Source: Tanypteryx hageni (taxonomy: Eukaryota; Arthropoda; Insecta; Odonata; Petaluridae). From it: DNA of 64,000 nucleotides. Of this stretch, positions 22,441-33,347 are shown in pieces. Numbering within the stretch: position 1 is the first letter of the stretch; each line of letters starts with the position of its first letter. The position numbers and the translations under genes are program-made. Below the pieces are notes generated by a model. That model saw only the letters and a list, made by a program, of their open reading frames with translations. It did no database searches and was not told the DNA's origin. The stretch is from positions 13,078,516 through 13,142,515 of the forward strand of contig CM054114.1 in the NCBI GenBank assembly GCA_028673005.1. The letters are read 5' to 3'.

Positions 22441-23591
22441 GGCGGACGAGGGTTTGCTAATCCGTGGAGCAATGAAAGAGTGTGCTGGTGAATGAGCGAG
22501 GAGTGCCTAGCGCAGAGCACCAACACCACCCAGCTCTCTCTTTATCCATCGTCCGCTCAATTTTTCATTCACGACGTCCAATTCACCGCGCGCTATCCTC
22601 GATCGTATTTATCGGCGGGAGTGTGAAGAACGCGAGCTGTAATTTATTTGAACTTCATGGAGGTCGGCTGTAGAGCGCTGAAGAAACTTTTTCCTCTCCG
22701 GCCGGATAAACAAATGAAGTTGCACAATACTGGTACATGTGTTTCGTTATGATATTTATAAGGAAGGTTTTAGTCACTAAGCATACTAGTTCCAATGCTG
22801 CAATTCACGTTTACAGCAAAACGGAGAAGAGCGATTCGGGCAAGTGGCATTTTTTCAAAATGTTCAAAACATAATTTAGCATCGTTTACGGAGATTGCTA
22901 CCCGAGTTAAAGCAAACGATAACATTTTTGCATTGCAGAGGAAAACACATTATTCAAATAATTACCGTTATGTAACGGATTAGTCTACAGCGTTCGGTAA
23001 AAGACGCCCTTGCGAGCTGACATAATTTCTACGATCTCTGCTTTACGCATGTGATTAAAGCGTCTTTTGGATTACAATCAACAGCTTATTCATTAGTCGT
23101 CCACGCGATGGACTTCGCAAACACACTCGAGGGGCAAAAAATTGGTAACAACAAGCCTTTCTACCCCCTCTCACCCTCTCCACCTCCTCCCCTCTCCCAC
23201 CCCATCCCCGTATCTCTCTCTACAAGCAGGAAGGAAACGGAACGTGCTTCCGCCATAAAAGAGGGTGCATTGTGCGCGCCATAAGAGAGTATTTGTCGGG
23301 CGTTCCGTGAGTGTGTAAAACCGTTACCGGTCACAAATATTTCGCAAGTTATGTATTTTTCCAAATGGGCGGAGTGGTGACGCGAGGAACCAACGGAATC
23401 CCGGAGCGACGGAAATGGAAAATTCTCACTCTTTGGAGAGGAAACACGAGGGAAATGGAAGGAGAAACAACTTTCATATCAATCCGATTTCCTGTATATT
23501 CGTGGGAAAATCGTTCTCCTCTCATAGCATTTTAATTTAGCGTTTTCCCTCGATTACACAGCAAGGTAATATGGGCACACAAACGCCCCAG
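22441..23591. other. Anonymous sequence with a C/T patch
   Basis: No recognised gene. Frames at 22795-22983 and 23311-23535 (+) are unassigned. A pyrimidine patch (CCCCTCTCACCCTCTCC) lies at 23162-23222. Confidence 0.4.
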
Positions 23592-23765
23592 CCATTATTT
23601 ATTTATTTTATACTAGCTCATAAACAGTCGTTAATGACCTTTTACAATGAGCGAAATAACGATAAGAAAGACGAATAGTACATACAACCAAACCCTCTCC
23701 AGGATTCGAACCCGCGGCCCTAGCATTGGGACACATTAACCATCCCTCCACCAAGACCGGCAGAC
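23592..23765 (-). repeat. tRNA-derived SINE
   Basis: On the minus strand: a tRNA-like head with A box TGGTGGAGGGATGGTTAATG and B box CGGGTTCGAATCCTGG, an unrelated body of about 90 bases, then an A/T-rich tail TAAAATAAATAAATA. This is the standard SINE layout (Pol III promoter, body, LINE-like tail). No clear target duplication is visible. Confidence 0.65.
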
Positions 23766-24732
23766 GAAAATAAACTCTGAAAGGTTAAAAAATTTATTTG
23801 TTGATTAATAAAATACTACATACGTTGCATAAGTAGCTATTATCAATCTAATTCGCATATATTTTCCACATGGGTGGATTAATAAAGTCATTTATATGAC
23901 ACTTAATGGGAAGTTCTGTAATGTAAGCTTGATCGTTAACTTATATAAAACTTTGAACCTTTCAGAAGTTATTTCCTTTTGGACGTTGTTGTTAACTCAA
24001 TTAAAGAAAAATATATTCAACTTTCTTTTCAGTATATTCATTTTGGGACACCCTGTACATATATATATATATATATACACACACACCCGCGCACACACAA
24101 ATAGTTGGTGCTTGCATTCTGCAAGTATTTCATCTCACCTGGAAAAAGTCATTTTTCAGAGAGATATTTCGTCATTAGAATTATTTTTTAAGTCAAAAGA
24201 TTTGCAATTTTAAGAATATACACTTTTTTCAATAATGCTATACATTTCTACCAGATTTTAAAATTATTGCACACCTAGAAGTGAAATATTTTTCTAATTT
24301 AAATATTTTTAACGGCCGCAATAACAACATAATGGAAATTGTCAAATGTTTATTTGTGCATATGCACTAAGCTCCAAATAACGTAAAAATTTCAGCTCCC
24401 TATCTCGCCCTGTAGTATCTAAACATTTATTTATTTGTTTAAACTTCAAGAAATTTTAACTGCCAAACAAATTAAAATATCAAAATTTGTATAATCCCTA
24501 TTTCGTTTTTTTTTACAAATTCTACCCATAAAAATATTTCAGCTCCGTAGCACAACCGGAAATACATAAACCTTGATTATTTGTTTAAGCAATTTAGAAT
24601 TTATAGCGGCCGCATTGTAGAACTTTCTCAAGGTTTTCGTTTTTTCTAGTCGGTTTTGCACATCCTACCGACAAAAAAAATCTCGAGACTGCCGCTTTTA
24701 TGGAAGTGTCTAAACATTAGTATCCTCCTATA
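23766..24732. repeat. AT-rich sequence with a microsatellite and degenerate direct repeats
   Basis: GGGACACCCTGTA followed by (TA)n and (AC)n runs lies at about 24045-24100. Two diverged direct copies of a module reading TAAAAATTTCAGCTCC then TTATTTGTTTAA occur near 24381-24450 and 24527-24595, and AACGGCCGCA/TAGCGGCCGCA occurs near 24311 and 24604. This may be an old, unclassified transposable element. No coding sequence is recognised. Confidence 0.4.
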
Positions 24733-25013
24733 CAGGGGCGGCCCGAGGAATTTTTGCGCCCCGGGCGAGATAGCACTCCAGCGCCCCCCTCCGTTAATCT
24801 TTGTTGAGGTATTTACAAAGTACATGTTAATTTATTCATCGCGCTGTAAAAATTATTGGTAATAAAAAATTAAAATGAATACCATCAAGATTCTAGCCTG
24901 TTCCTCGATATAAATTGGTATCCAATATGTATTTCACTTGCAAGTAATGCATAGATATATGATCGGGAAAGCGACCCCAAAACTTTGGCGCCCCGTAGCT
25001 CGGGCCGGCCCTG
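24733..25013. mobile_element. Short hAT-type element
   Basis: The left end is CAGGGGCGGCCCGAGG; the right end inverted is CAGGGCCGGCCCGAGC. The octamer ctcctata is perfectly repeated at 24725-24732 and 25014-25021. It is 281 bp with no coding sequence. A truncated inverted relative lies at 28.09-28.29 kb. Confidence 0.9.
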
Positions 25014-25058
25014 CTCCTATATATGTTACTCCTCTGTAAGGAACGTCTATAATTAATG

Positions 25059-25059
<1 letters not shown>

Positions 25060-25124
<65 letters not shown>

Positions 25125-25141
25125 GTGTGTGTGTGTGTGTG
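25060..25141. repeat. Compound (TA)n-(TGTA)n-(GT)n microsatellite
   Basis: About 55 bases of TA repeats, then GTATGTATG, then about 20 bases of GT. It begins 39 bases right of the hAT target duplication. Confidence 0.95.
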
Positions 25142-25185
25142 TCAGAGGAGGTATAAAAAGGGACGGAGTGTAATTTAGATGACAG

Positions 25186-25212
25186 TAATAGATGTCTTTA
25201 TTCTTGGGGCGA
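25186..25212 (-). mobile_element. Non-LTR retrotransposon 3' end fragment (AATAAAGACATCTATT)
   Basis: Minus strand CGCCCCAAGAATAAAGACAT then CTATT resembles the 3' terminus seen more fully at 27.37 kb: CGCCCGAATAAAGACATC followed by CTAT repeats. A purine-rich (+) segment, 25213-25330, lies immediately 5' in the element's sense. Confidence 0.4.
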
Positions 25213-25520
25213 GAGGGAGGGATAATGGCTCCTTTGGATAGTCGGTTGCACACGCAGTCTTCGGAAGGGCGGATGAGGGGAGGGGAGAGCGGGGGGGAGG
25301 GGAGATGGAGGGGGAAGGCGGTACGAGGTATAGAGGATCGGAGGACAGAAAAAGGAAGTCCTTAATAGCGCGTTTAAGTGAATTGGCGTGAGAATTTCAG
25401 CGTTGCGAGAGCGGAGTTGAAAGAGAGAACCACGCGTACCGACCCGGAGGTTATAGGGGGAGGGGGGCGTCATGGGAGGAGGGAGAGGGGGGCGTTATGA
25501 GGGGGGAGGTAAATGGTGTT
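25213..25520 (+). repeat. Purine-rich patches
   Basis: G/A-rich on + at about 25265-25325 and 25455-25510 (GGGGAGGGGGGCG units), separated by ordinary sequence. Minus-strand frames here are Pro/Ser-rich artefacts. Confidence 0.6.
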
Positions 25521-27180
25521 GCTTTGAAGGCGACCGCGAATGTTGTCACCCTCGCAGTAGCTCTTCCTGCGACTCGCTTTTTAAATTGTGATCGCTCTCC
25601 TGAATATTCTCTCTCCAACCAGGTGCTTAAAACAAAAGATACCATTTTCTATTCTATTGCTTTCGTACCTGAATATAATTATTCTCCAAAAAGAAATAAT
25701 AAAGCCGGTGTCCGCGGGTTATCAGCTAGCCACTCAATGCCAGTGCCGTTGACGGTTGGACATTGATGGTGTAACTGACAATACAATGACGCAGATTAGC
25801 AGAAAAAAATGAATGTGAAGGAGTAAAATAGGTCTGTTATTTTGGTCCAACCTCATTTTCACGAGGACGACCGATACTTAAAAAAACGGACCCATTTCGT
25901 CTATCAAACTCGGTTAACAGAAATGGAACTATTTTACGACGCGGCGAAAAAAAAGTCGGACGCCTAAAAATAAATTCAAGAATAAAAATTAATTTTCGCA
26001 GCGAATCTGCCTCAAATCGAGAAGTACAAAGAATGAACCAGTGAAACCTCAATTCTATCGATCGAATCGAGACGCCTGTGTGTCAGATACAAACTTTCAG
26101 TCTTTCTTTCTCTCACACTCTTTCTGTCTCACACACTCTTTCTCTCTCTCGCGTAATAAACTCCACATCCGGTTTTTCGATCGCCTCCCCGTTTCCCGTT
26201 GGTTCCCTCGTCAAGAGTCGTAAAAAAACAAATTCTCGCTCGCTCGTTGGGAAAAAACAGAGGCGAAGCGTAAAGTGGCCGGCGTTATCGCGCCAAAGTG
26301 AGAGGGAAAAAGTTTATTTTTTAAAAATACCGGAGGAATAATTTATTTATTTTTTAAATATATTAGAGGAAGAAATTCTACTTTTACGAACCGATAAAAT
26401 GTTAGCCGCGGAGTCGACGATAAACTAAATTTATCGCTATTCGCGAACGAGGACGTAAAAATATACGCAGAAGGATTTATTTAACTAGCCGTGACTTTTT
26501 TAGAGATACGATTGTATTTTACGGCTCGCCGATGGAGAGATCGTGGAATGCGACTGGACCACACGGCAGGGTCGCGCGTGTGAAAGAGAATGACCGACAG
26601 TTGAGGCACACGTCTATCTCCCTTCGCGGAAAAATTAATCCGTGTGTCTCTACGAGCGTTGTAAGCGGGGATGTACTGCATCGCCGTCCGAAATTTCACA
26701 CAGGATCAGAAAAGGCAATTAGACGCCATTTACAAAAATATAGGAGGCGATTACTTTGTCAAGTTTCGCGGAAAATTGACGGCACGCAATTTCGGAGAGA
26801 AATCTCTATATAATCTGGAGATTCTACGGCACGCCAGAGGGGGGGGGGATTAAGCACCGCGTGCAAATAGCACACGCTAACCACGGCCCCCACGCGCGCA
26901 CACACGTCCGCGCAGATACAAACGACAGCCTATTTTCCGCGACACGCCAAAGCCGTGCCACTTGCCACGTCAAATCGGACCAATTCGCGTCCATTAAAAG
27001 CGACGACGCCGTCGTCGTAATTAAAACCGAAAGGGCAGATATATCGCGTCATTCACGCCTCCGCGAATCTAAAGATGATTGGGGAACGGTTACGTAAACG
27101 CAAAAGGCAGTAGGACAGAGAGGAGGAAATGGGAGGGCGAAAGAAGATGAAGGGTTGGGATGAATAGGAAGTGCTGGACG
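25521..27180. other. Anonymous sequence
   Basis: No gene is recognised. A CT/CA-rich patch lies at about 26098-26152. Overlapping unassigned frames occur at 26532-26813 and 26861-27097 (+). The 26.86-27.06 kb part is CpG-rich. Confidence 0.4.
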
Positions 27181-27260
27181 GAACTTGAGCAACGAAGTAC
27201 AACACTGCCAGATTCGAACCTATGATAGGAAGGTATGACCTATCGTTAAAGTGCTTTCTC
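27181..27260 (-). repeat. tRNA-like SINE head
   Basis: The minus strand reads TGAGAAAGCACTTTAACGAT (D-arm-like), a GATAGG/CCTATC hairpin around an anticodon-loop-like stretch, then ATAGGTTCGAATCTGG (B box). The geometry matches a tRNA-derived SINE head. The following sequence does not match the SINE at 23.6 kb, so it is a different family or a decayed tRNA. Confidence 0.5.
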
Positions 27261-27369
27261 AGAAAGAAATTCTGGTGTTCGGCCACACTTGTATGCACAT
27301 TTGTATCGACGGACGGACATAAATGTGGAAAAGATTGGGTAGGAAGTGACAAGTAAAAGAGGGGGAGGG

Positions 27370-27440
27370 GAGATAGATAGATGTCTTTATTCGGGCGAAA
27401 TTTAGACCATAAGGTCCACTCTTACATTTAATAGGGGGAG
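27370..27440 (-). mobile_element. Non-LTR retrotransposon 3' end fragment
   Basis: The minus strand reads AGTGGACCTTATGGTC, then TAAATTTCGCCCGAATAAAG, then ACATCTATCTATC. Such a terminus, with an AATAAA-like signal followed by a short tandem tail, is typical of insect non-LTR elements. Only the 3' end is present. A G/A-rich (+) segment lies on its 5' side. Confidence 0.6.
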
Positions 27441-27557
27441 GGTAGAAGAGGGTTGACGTAAGCGGGTTAAGTGGGAAAGATGCGAATTGATGCGAAGGAC
27501 CGATAATGGAAGCAGAGGCACGGGATTACAGGTCGACTGATTGATTGATTGCGATGG

Positions 27558-27655
27558 GATGGGAGGGTGAGAGGGAGGGAAGCGGGGGTCACCTGTGACT
27601 GTCTGACCGATGGGAGGGTGAGAGGGAGGGAAGCGGGGGTCACCCGTGACTGTCT
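27558..27655. repeat. 51-bp tandem duplication
   Basis: GATGGGAGGGTGAGAGGGAG continuing to GTGACTGTCT occurs twice with one T/C difference, period 51 bp (copies start at 27558 and 27609). It is a recent local duplication. Confidence 0.85.
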
Positions 27656-27747
27656 CTGGTCAGATTAGGCGGCGAAGGTTTATGAATAAGTTCTCAAAGC
27701 GATCGCTTCTCTCGAATTTACAGAATACATACAACGAATTGATAGAA

Positions 27748-28042
27748 AAGGCGTCGGCAACCTATGGCACGCGTGCCAAAAGTGGCACTCGGAGAGATTT
27801 ACATGGCACTATATTTCAGAGAGGAGTTACAAAAAATGTATTTTCAAATGAATTCTACTTTAATTAGATTGTAATCCGTAATGTAATACTGCATTACTTT
27901 CAGGATGTTTTATTGCATAAGAAACACTTTTCGTAAGGGTTTCGGATCAAATTAATTTTAGGATGGCACACGCGGAGTGTCACAAATTATGAATATTGAT
28001 GATAAAGAGTGGCACCAGACAAAAAAACGTTGCCGACCCCTG
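27748..28042. mobile_element. Short hAT-type element (GTCGGCAAC ends)
   Basis: The left end is AAGGCGTCGGCAACC; the right end inverted is CAGGGGTCGGCAACG, with GTGCCAC/TGGCAC subterminal sequence at both ends. Flanking octamers tgatagaa (27740-27747) and taatagaa (28043-28050) match at 7 of 8. The 295-bp interior is AT-rich and non-coding. Confidence 0.8.
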
Positions 28043-28089
28043 TAATAGAATATTATCCATGGGAAAACTACAGTCAAACCCCGATTCTG

Positions 28090-28290
28090 CCCGGGGCGCC
28101 AAAGTTTTGGGGACGCTATCCCGATCTTTATCTATGGATTAGTTGCAAATGAATAAATATTGGATACGAATATATATCGAGGAACAGGCTAGAATCTTGA
28201 TGGCATTCCTTTTATTTTTTTATTATCGATAATATTTGCAGATCGATGAATAAATTAACATGTACTTTGTAAATAACTCAATAAATATGT
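28090..28290 (-). mobile_element. Truncated relative of the 24.7-kb hAT element
   Basis: The reverse complement aligns with 24.80-25.00 kb: GTACATGTTAATTTATTCAT, ATCAAGATTCTAGCCTG, TTCCTCGATATA and CCCCAAAACTTTGGCGCCCC are shared. The terminal CAGGG end is missing. It lies 47 bases from the hAT at 27748-28042. Confidence 0.8.
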
Positions 28291-28794
28291 TTTACAGGAA
28301 TAAAATTTCCAGAACAAATGTTGTATGGAGAGTTCGTCTTGTTTTTTTTTAACTGCCGTAACAAAATCACCGCTTAATTCAATTCATGCGTAGCAAACAA
28401 AAGAATCGCGCAAAATGTCATCATCCGACCTGGGCTTACAGCACTGGAAATGGAAACCAAGCTGTGTTATTTATACATTCATGTAAGTGCAGTGGAGACG
28501 GATGTCGTGGAGAGGAAATTGAAGGGGAGGGAGGGCAGGAGGGGAGGGAAGCGAAGGAAGGAAGAAACACGCTTTTTCGCTGCACTCGCAGGTCATTTCG
28601 CAGGAACCACACGAGCATCCGGCAAGCAATTACGACGCGCACCCGGGTTATTCCCAAAATTAATCACGAAACTTTAATTAGCCCATTGAGAGCTTGCCAT
28701 TGTTGAAAATCCTGTCACTACACCCAGACACCAAAATTCCGCGAAAATGGAATCGGACAAGATGGAAACGAAAAAGAATGAACCGTAGGAAATG
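28291..28794. other. Anonymous sequence with a G/A patch
   Basis: No gene is recognised. A purine-rich patch lies at 28500-28562 on +. Confidence 0.4.
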
Positions 28795-29095
28795 GGATGA
28801 GGGCAGGGTTGGAGGCAGAGGGTGGGGGCAGGGGGTGGAGACAGGGGGTGGAGGCAGGGGGTGGAGGCAGGGTGTGGAGACGGGGTGGAGGCAGGGGATG
28901 GAGGCAGGGGGTGGAGGCAGGGTGTGGAGGCAGGGGGTGGAGGCAGGGAGTGGAGGCAGGGAGTGAAGGCAGGGGGTGGAGGCAGGGGATGGAGGAAGGA
29001 GTTGGATGGAGGCAGGAGTTGGAGGGAGGGGGTGGGGGCAGGGGGTGGAGGCAGGGGGTGAGGGGAAGAGCTGAGGGGAAAGGGGTGGGGGAAGT
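28795..29095 (+). repeat. 12-bp G-rich minisatellite GGGGGTGGAGGC A
   Basis: About 20 tandem units of GGCAGGGGGTGGA (11-13 bp, with TGTGGA, GATGGA and AGTGGA variants). Regular runs of three to five G make intramolecular G-quadruplex formation plausible on the + strand. Pro-rich (minus) and Gly-rich (plus) open frames are array artefacts. Confidence 0.9.
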
Positions 29096-30699
29096 GGGAT
29101 TGAACGACAAATATCTATATATTAATAGCGTAAAAATGATATTTTTAAAGCGAATGTAACAGCCACTTTAACGCGTGATGCATCAAATTAAACGTCTCGA
29201 CCTGCGGATTTGCAGAAAAATTATAAAATTGGTTTCGGTCATACTGTTGGCGAGATATTGAGGTTTTTTGTGATCGGCTAAACTCTGCACGACGTAGTTG
29301 TAGTGGTTGATGTTAAGGTGGCGCTCCTAGCGGGCATTAGTAGAAGGAAATATACCTTGCAGTCGCCGAGCTTCTTGGTAATGTGACAGAAGGCTAACTA
29401 CAAAGACAATATTTAATCTAACCAACCAATCGATTTATCGACGGGCAACTACTGGTCGAAATTAATCGACGTTAAGACGTCAACCACTCTACACTTCTGC
29501 AATCGTTTCGCGACTGTAAATTTTCGAGTAAGATTTATCGTTTTACATCCAATCTGGGATGAAATCGCCAGATCAAAACGGGGAGAAGGGAGGAGGGGGT
29601 GGGGGGAGGAGTGGGAGGAATGGGGTGGGGGGAGTAGGGGGAGGAAAGAGAAGCGACGCGTTGTTCCACGGAGAAAGAGAGGGGAACCCTCAAGGACAAC
29701 GTAATAGAGAATCTTCGTCTAAACCAGTCTCAACAAACGAAAACTTGCTCCCATTGTGTTCGAACAATGGGGTTTCGTAAAAAGCCCGGACAAGAGGGTG
29801 ATTAACAATAGAGATAATTAGACAAGGACATTTTCCTGCGAGTGGGAGGAGGGGGAGGAAGGAAAATACGGGGAATCACGCGTTCGGCCGGTTAATCTCC
29901 TTCCATCTAGAACGCAATGACATAATAAATGATAAGGGATGGAAGAACTCTGAAACGGTAGCGGAGTTGAATGTGTTTTTTTCCGTGGGAACGGGAGAGC
30001 TGATTTATACCTCTCCTTAATTACAATTGAATGGAGTTTTTATCCCATTTCTTTTTTATCCCGTCTCCGAGCGAAGGATAAGAGAAGCAGATGATATCTT
30101 TGCTGCTGCTCCGAAGTTCGTGATGGAAGCCTTTCCTTTATTCCAGGAATTGTTAATAGGCACTTAAAATAGGGAGAGATAACGATGGAATAGGCGAAAG
30201 AATTTATCCATTTGACATAAAAAACAGGAAAAGGAAAGGCTGATGTACCAACGTTATTTAAAAAAACGTAAGTACCTAATTAAAATGCAATGCGTCTCTC
30301 CTCTCCCACGCAACCAATTATTTTTTTAAACGAGACGCATTTTAAGCAATATTTGACTCAATTTTTTAACGAAATGCTTATAAACATTTGTTTTCACGAC
30401 AAATCTCCAACAGTAGAGAAAAGGATTGCGGCGGGATTCTATCAAATTATATCAACAAAGTCAGGAAAAAAACTAGTTCCATTTTTTAAAACCTAATGCC
30501 CGGCATCTCTCTGAATTATTTGTTCCCATTGTACGTATCTCTTCTCCCCGACCCCCAGCTCAACGCACCGAGAAACATTCTATGCACCGTAAATCCTTTG
30601 TACAAACAGGAATTTACCCATCAGTCACAGCATCCCCTCTACGTCACGCACGCGCACATATCGCGGGAGCGCGCATCATACAGGAACTGGATTAGGGGA
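29096..30699. other. Anonymous sequence with a G-rich patch
   Basis: A GGAGGGGGTGGGGGG patch lies at 29578-29650 and another GGGAGGAGGGGGAGG at about 29845. Other frames, such as 30290-30496 (+), are unassigned. No gene is supported. Confidence 0.4.
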
Positions 30700-31050
30700 A
30701 AGGGACAAGATGAGGGAGGATGAAGGTGGGTGAGGGAGGAGAGGATAAAGGAGGGGGAGGGGGTGAAGGGGAAAAGGATATAGGAGGGGGAGGGGAGGAA
30801 TAGGGGATCGGACAGACCATCCTCTCGCCATGAGAGCTAATTTATAGGGTGGACTAGCAGTTTGGACGATGCACGGCTGGGGAGGGAGTACGTGGGTCAT
30901 CCGTGCGATCCATCATTTCAAATTAATGATGCCCACACGGTTGGATCTGCACGTACTTCGATTTGTCCCGAGTTATATAGGAGAGAGAGGAAAGGGAGAA
31001 AGAGAGGAAAGTGAGAGAGAGGGAGGAGGGGAGGAGAGGGGTAAGACAGG
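30700..31050 (+). repeat. Purine-rich patches
   Basis: GA/G-rich on + at about 30695-30810 and 30975-31050, separated by ordinary sequence. Confidence 0.7.
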
Positions 31051-31610
31051 TCGGTGGCGTATTATGAGTTTAGGTACGTAAGAGTAATTGATGCACGCCC
31101 GTGTTTCATTTTTTTACATCTCACTTAACGAAGCGAGAGGAAAACGCTCTTTGTGAACTAAGGAAAAATAACCAGAAACAGCAAACTTTTATCTCGGTCG
31201 CGAACGGATGAATACGCCTAATTATTTTTCGTTTCCTGGTCAATTTTCTTCCGATACCTTAACGCGATCTATCTTTTTCTGTTAACATCACTTTAAAGAA
31301 TCTCTCCGGGGAGCTTTTATCGAAGGGTGCGAAAGACAGTTAAAGAGCCGCGGTCGAGTGCGAACTCACGACCCCGTCACGTTTATGACTTCCTCATTAT
31401 TACCTCGCGCCTCCCAGAATCTCCGAAAGCGATGGAATCCCGGCGTCCCAGATTAGAAGAACATGAAACGAAATTCTAGGTCGCAGCCAAGAAAATCCTC
31501 CTTCGGAAAAAAGCTATCGACGCTCGCATCAATCTTCCGTGCGAAAGCTGAAACGTTATATTCTCGAAAGGAGATTGGAGGAGATTTAGACGTGTGACCG
31601 AAACGAGCGA
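31051..31610. other. Anonymous sequence
   Basis: No recognisable gene. A degenerate tRNA-like segment near 31.33-31.40 kb (minus) was considered and not accepted. Confidence 0.35.
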
Positions 31611-31900
31611 TGGAGGAGTGGGAAATGGAAGAAAGGAGAAATAGAGGAGTGGGAAATGGAGGGTGAGAGGGGGGGGGGAGAAACAAGACTGCGATTTACT
31701 CTGTGAGGGTTGAAAGGGGGAGGTTGAGGGGGGAGAGAGAGAGAGTGGGAGAGAGAGAGTGGGAGAGAGAGAGGGAGAGAGAGAGAGGGGGGGAGAGAGA
31801 GGGGGGAGAGGGGGGGGAGAGGGGGAGAGAGAGGGGTGGAGAGGGGGAGAGAGAGGGGTAGAGAGGGGGGGGAGAGAGAGAGGGAAAAAGGGAGAAGAGG
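31611..31900 (+). repeat. GA-rich array
   Basis: Almost pure purine on +: GAGAGAGAGTGGGAGAGAG, then GGGGGGAGAGAGAGGGG units, ending just left of the hAT-like element at 31.93 kb. Confidence 0.9.
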
Positions 31901-31927
31901 AGAGAGACCAACTACTTTGTTATATAG

Positions 31928-32410
31928 CAGGGATGCCCACTATTTTTGGGTATAAGACCTACTTTTCTTACGGTTACAAATTTAAAAAAATGATACATAC
32001 AAGAAGAAATTTTAATAAACTTTAATCAAAAATCAAATTCACATTTTTAATGGCATACCATAGTAATTTATATAGAATATTCATTTTTTGAACCTCCAGC
32101 GCTTTGATCATTTGATTTGATGATTTGATCATTGATGGTGCGATCCTGCTCTAAGAGCACAGAGATAACTGCGGTCAAACTACAATTGGCCCGTTTTTTT
32201 ATCTTTCTTTCGCACTTGCCCTGGAGGCTAGGAATCTATATTATTAGTTTCTGCAATGGAATGTTTTAATTTTTAACTTATATATTTTTAAAAAATATTT
32301 ATTGTTTATTAAAAGTTTCATGTACTTTTTTATTTTTAGAATGTAAATTATGTATTACTTGAGATCTACCAAAGATGGCAGGGCGATCGACGTTATGTGC
32401 ACCAATGCTG
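31928..32410. mobile_element. hAT-like element, ends decayed
   Basis: The left end CAGGGATGCCCACTATTTT and the right end inverted, CAGCATTGGTGCAC, resemble the divergent inverted ends of hAT elements with a CAGKGNTGCCCAC start. The interior is AT-rich, with GATCGACG near the right end. Only TATAG is shared at the flanks, not in an 8-bp register, so boundaries are uncertain. No coding sequence. Confidence 0.5.
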
Positions 32411-33339
32411 TATAGCGATCCTCACAGAAGAACCAAACGTACCTTTTCCCCTCACCAAAAAATGGAAAAAACGGCACCCCTCAAAGGGATTTAAGACACG
32501 GCATATCGGAATACAGTCCATTTTTTTCAGAGAGAGAGAGAGATATTTCACTGGATGCGACTGATGGTTCGCCATCTGCCATCTTGAATGCGGGAAGCGT
32601 AAAGAGGCACTCTCCTCTCTCTTTTTGTATCTCTCCGTAAGATGAACATCGTCCCGTCCGCGTGCGAACCCTTATACAAAATGGCAAAAGCACGCTCCAC
32701 GCTGCGGGAATAACTCGCGCTGCTAATTAGCGCGCGGACACGTAGTCTCGACCGAGAACCGGAAGGAGTGGGGGAGGAGGGGTAATGGGGGAGGGAAAGA
32801 GAGAGAGAGAGAGACAACAAAAGAGTAATCGTTCGAATTAAATTAAAACTCGTAAGGAGAAGCGAGATAAGCCCCAAAGCACTTAAGTTTCACAAATCTT
32901 ATCGACGTTAAACACTTTTTTTATAGCGAGTCGTTTTACTCTGCCTCCCTTTAATCTTGATCCTCGAGATGTTTATTGACTCCATAACACGAGATTGGAG
33001 TTGATGTTAACGCAATCGAGTAGACCCTTGTGTCTCAGCCATTCCGGTTGCAAAATCCATTTCACTCTCTCTCTCTCTCACACACACACACCACTTCTCC
33101 TGACGTAATTAGCATTGGAGACGTTCTGGGCGGATTCTGAGAGCAGCGCTCACTCTCTCTCACACACACACTGGGTAGGCTCCAGAAACAACGTGACCTG
33201 AAAACTTAACAAGTCAGCCCTTTCCCAAATAAAGAACATGCCCCCTTCCTTCTGCCTCTTCCCCGTCGCTAGGCGATGCGAACAAAATGGATATTAGGAA
33301 TAACACAGCCGTATAATAATATAGTAAATATGTGCGGTG
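32411..33339. other. Anonymous sequence with GA and CT-AC microsatellites
   Basis: (GA)n lies at about 32526-32542 and 32796-32813. Two compound (CT)n(CA)n tracts lie at about 33064-33091 and 33150-33171. Frames at 32481-32877 (-) are unassigned. Confidence 0.5.
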
Positions 33340-33347
33340 GAGTAGAC

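Noticed and set aside
25658..25672. CTTTCGTACCTGAA shared with 39243-39256, suggesting paired splice sites
   Set aside because: A 14-base match is expected by chance in a 64-kb window, and the flanks do not align.
31330..31400. Possible tRNA or SINE head on the minus strand
   Set aside because: The T-loop-like GAGTTCGCACTC is not flanked by a proper stem and the A-box region is poor.
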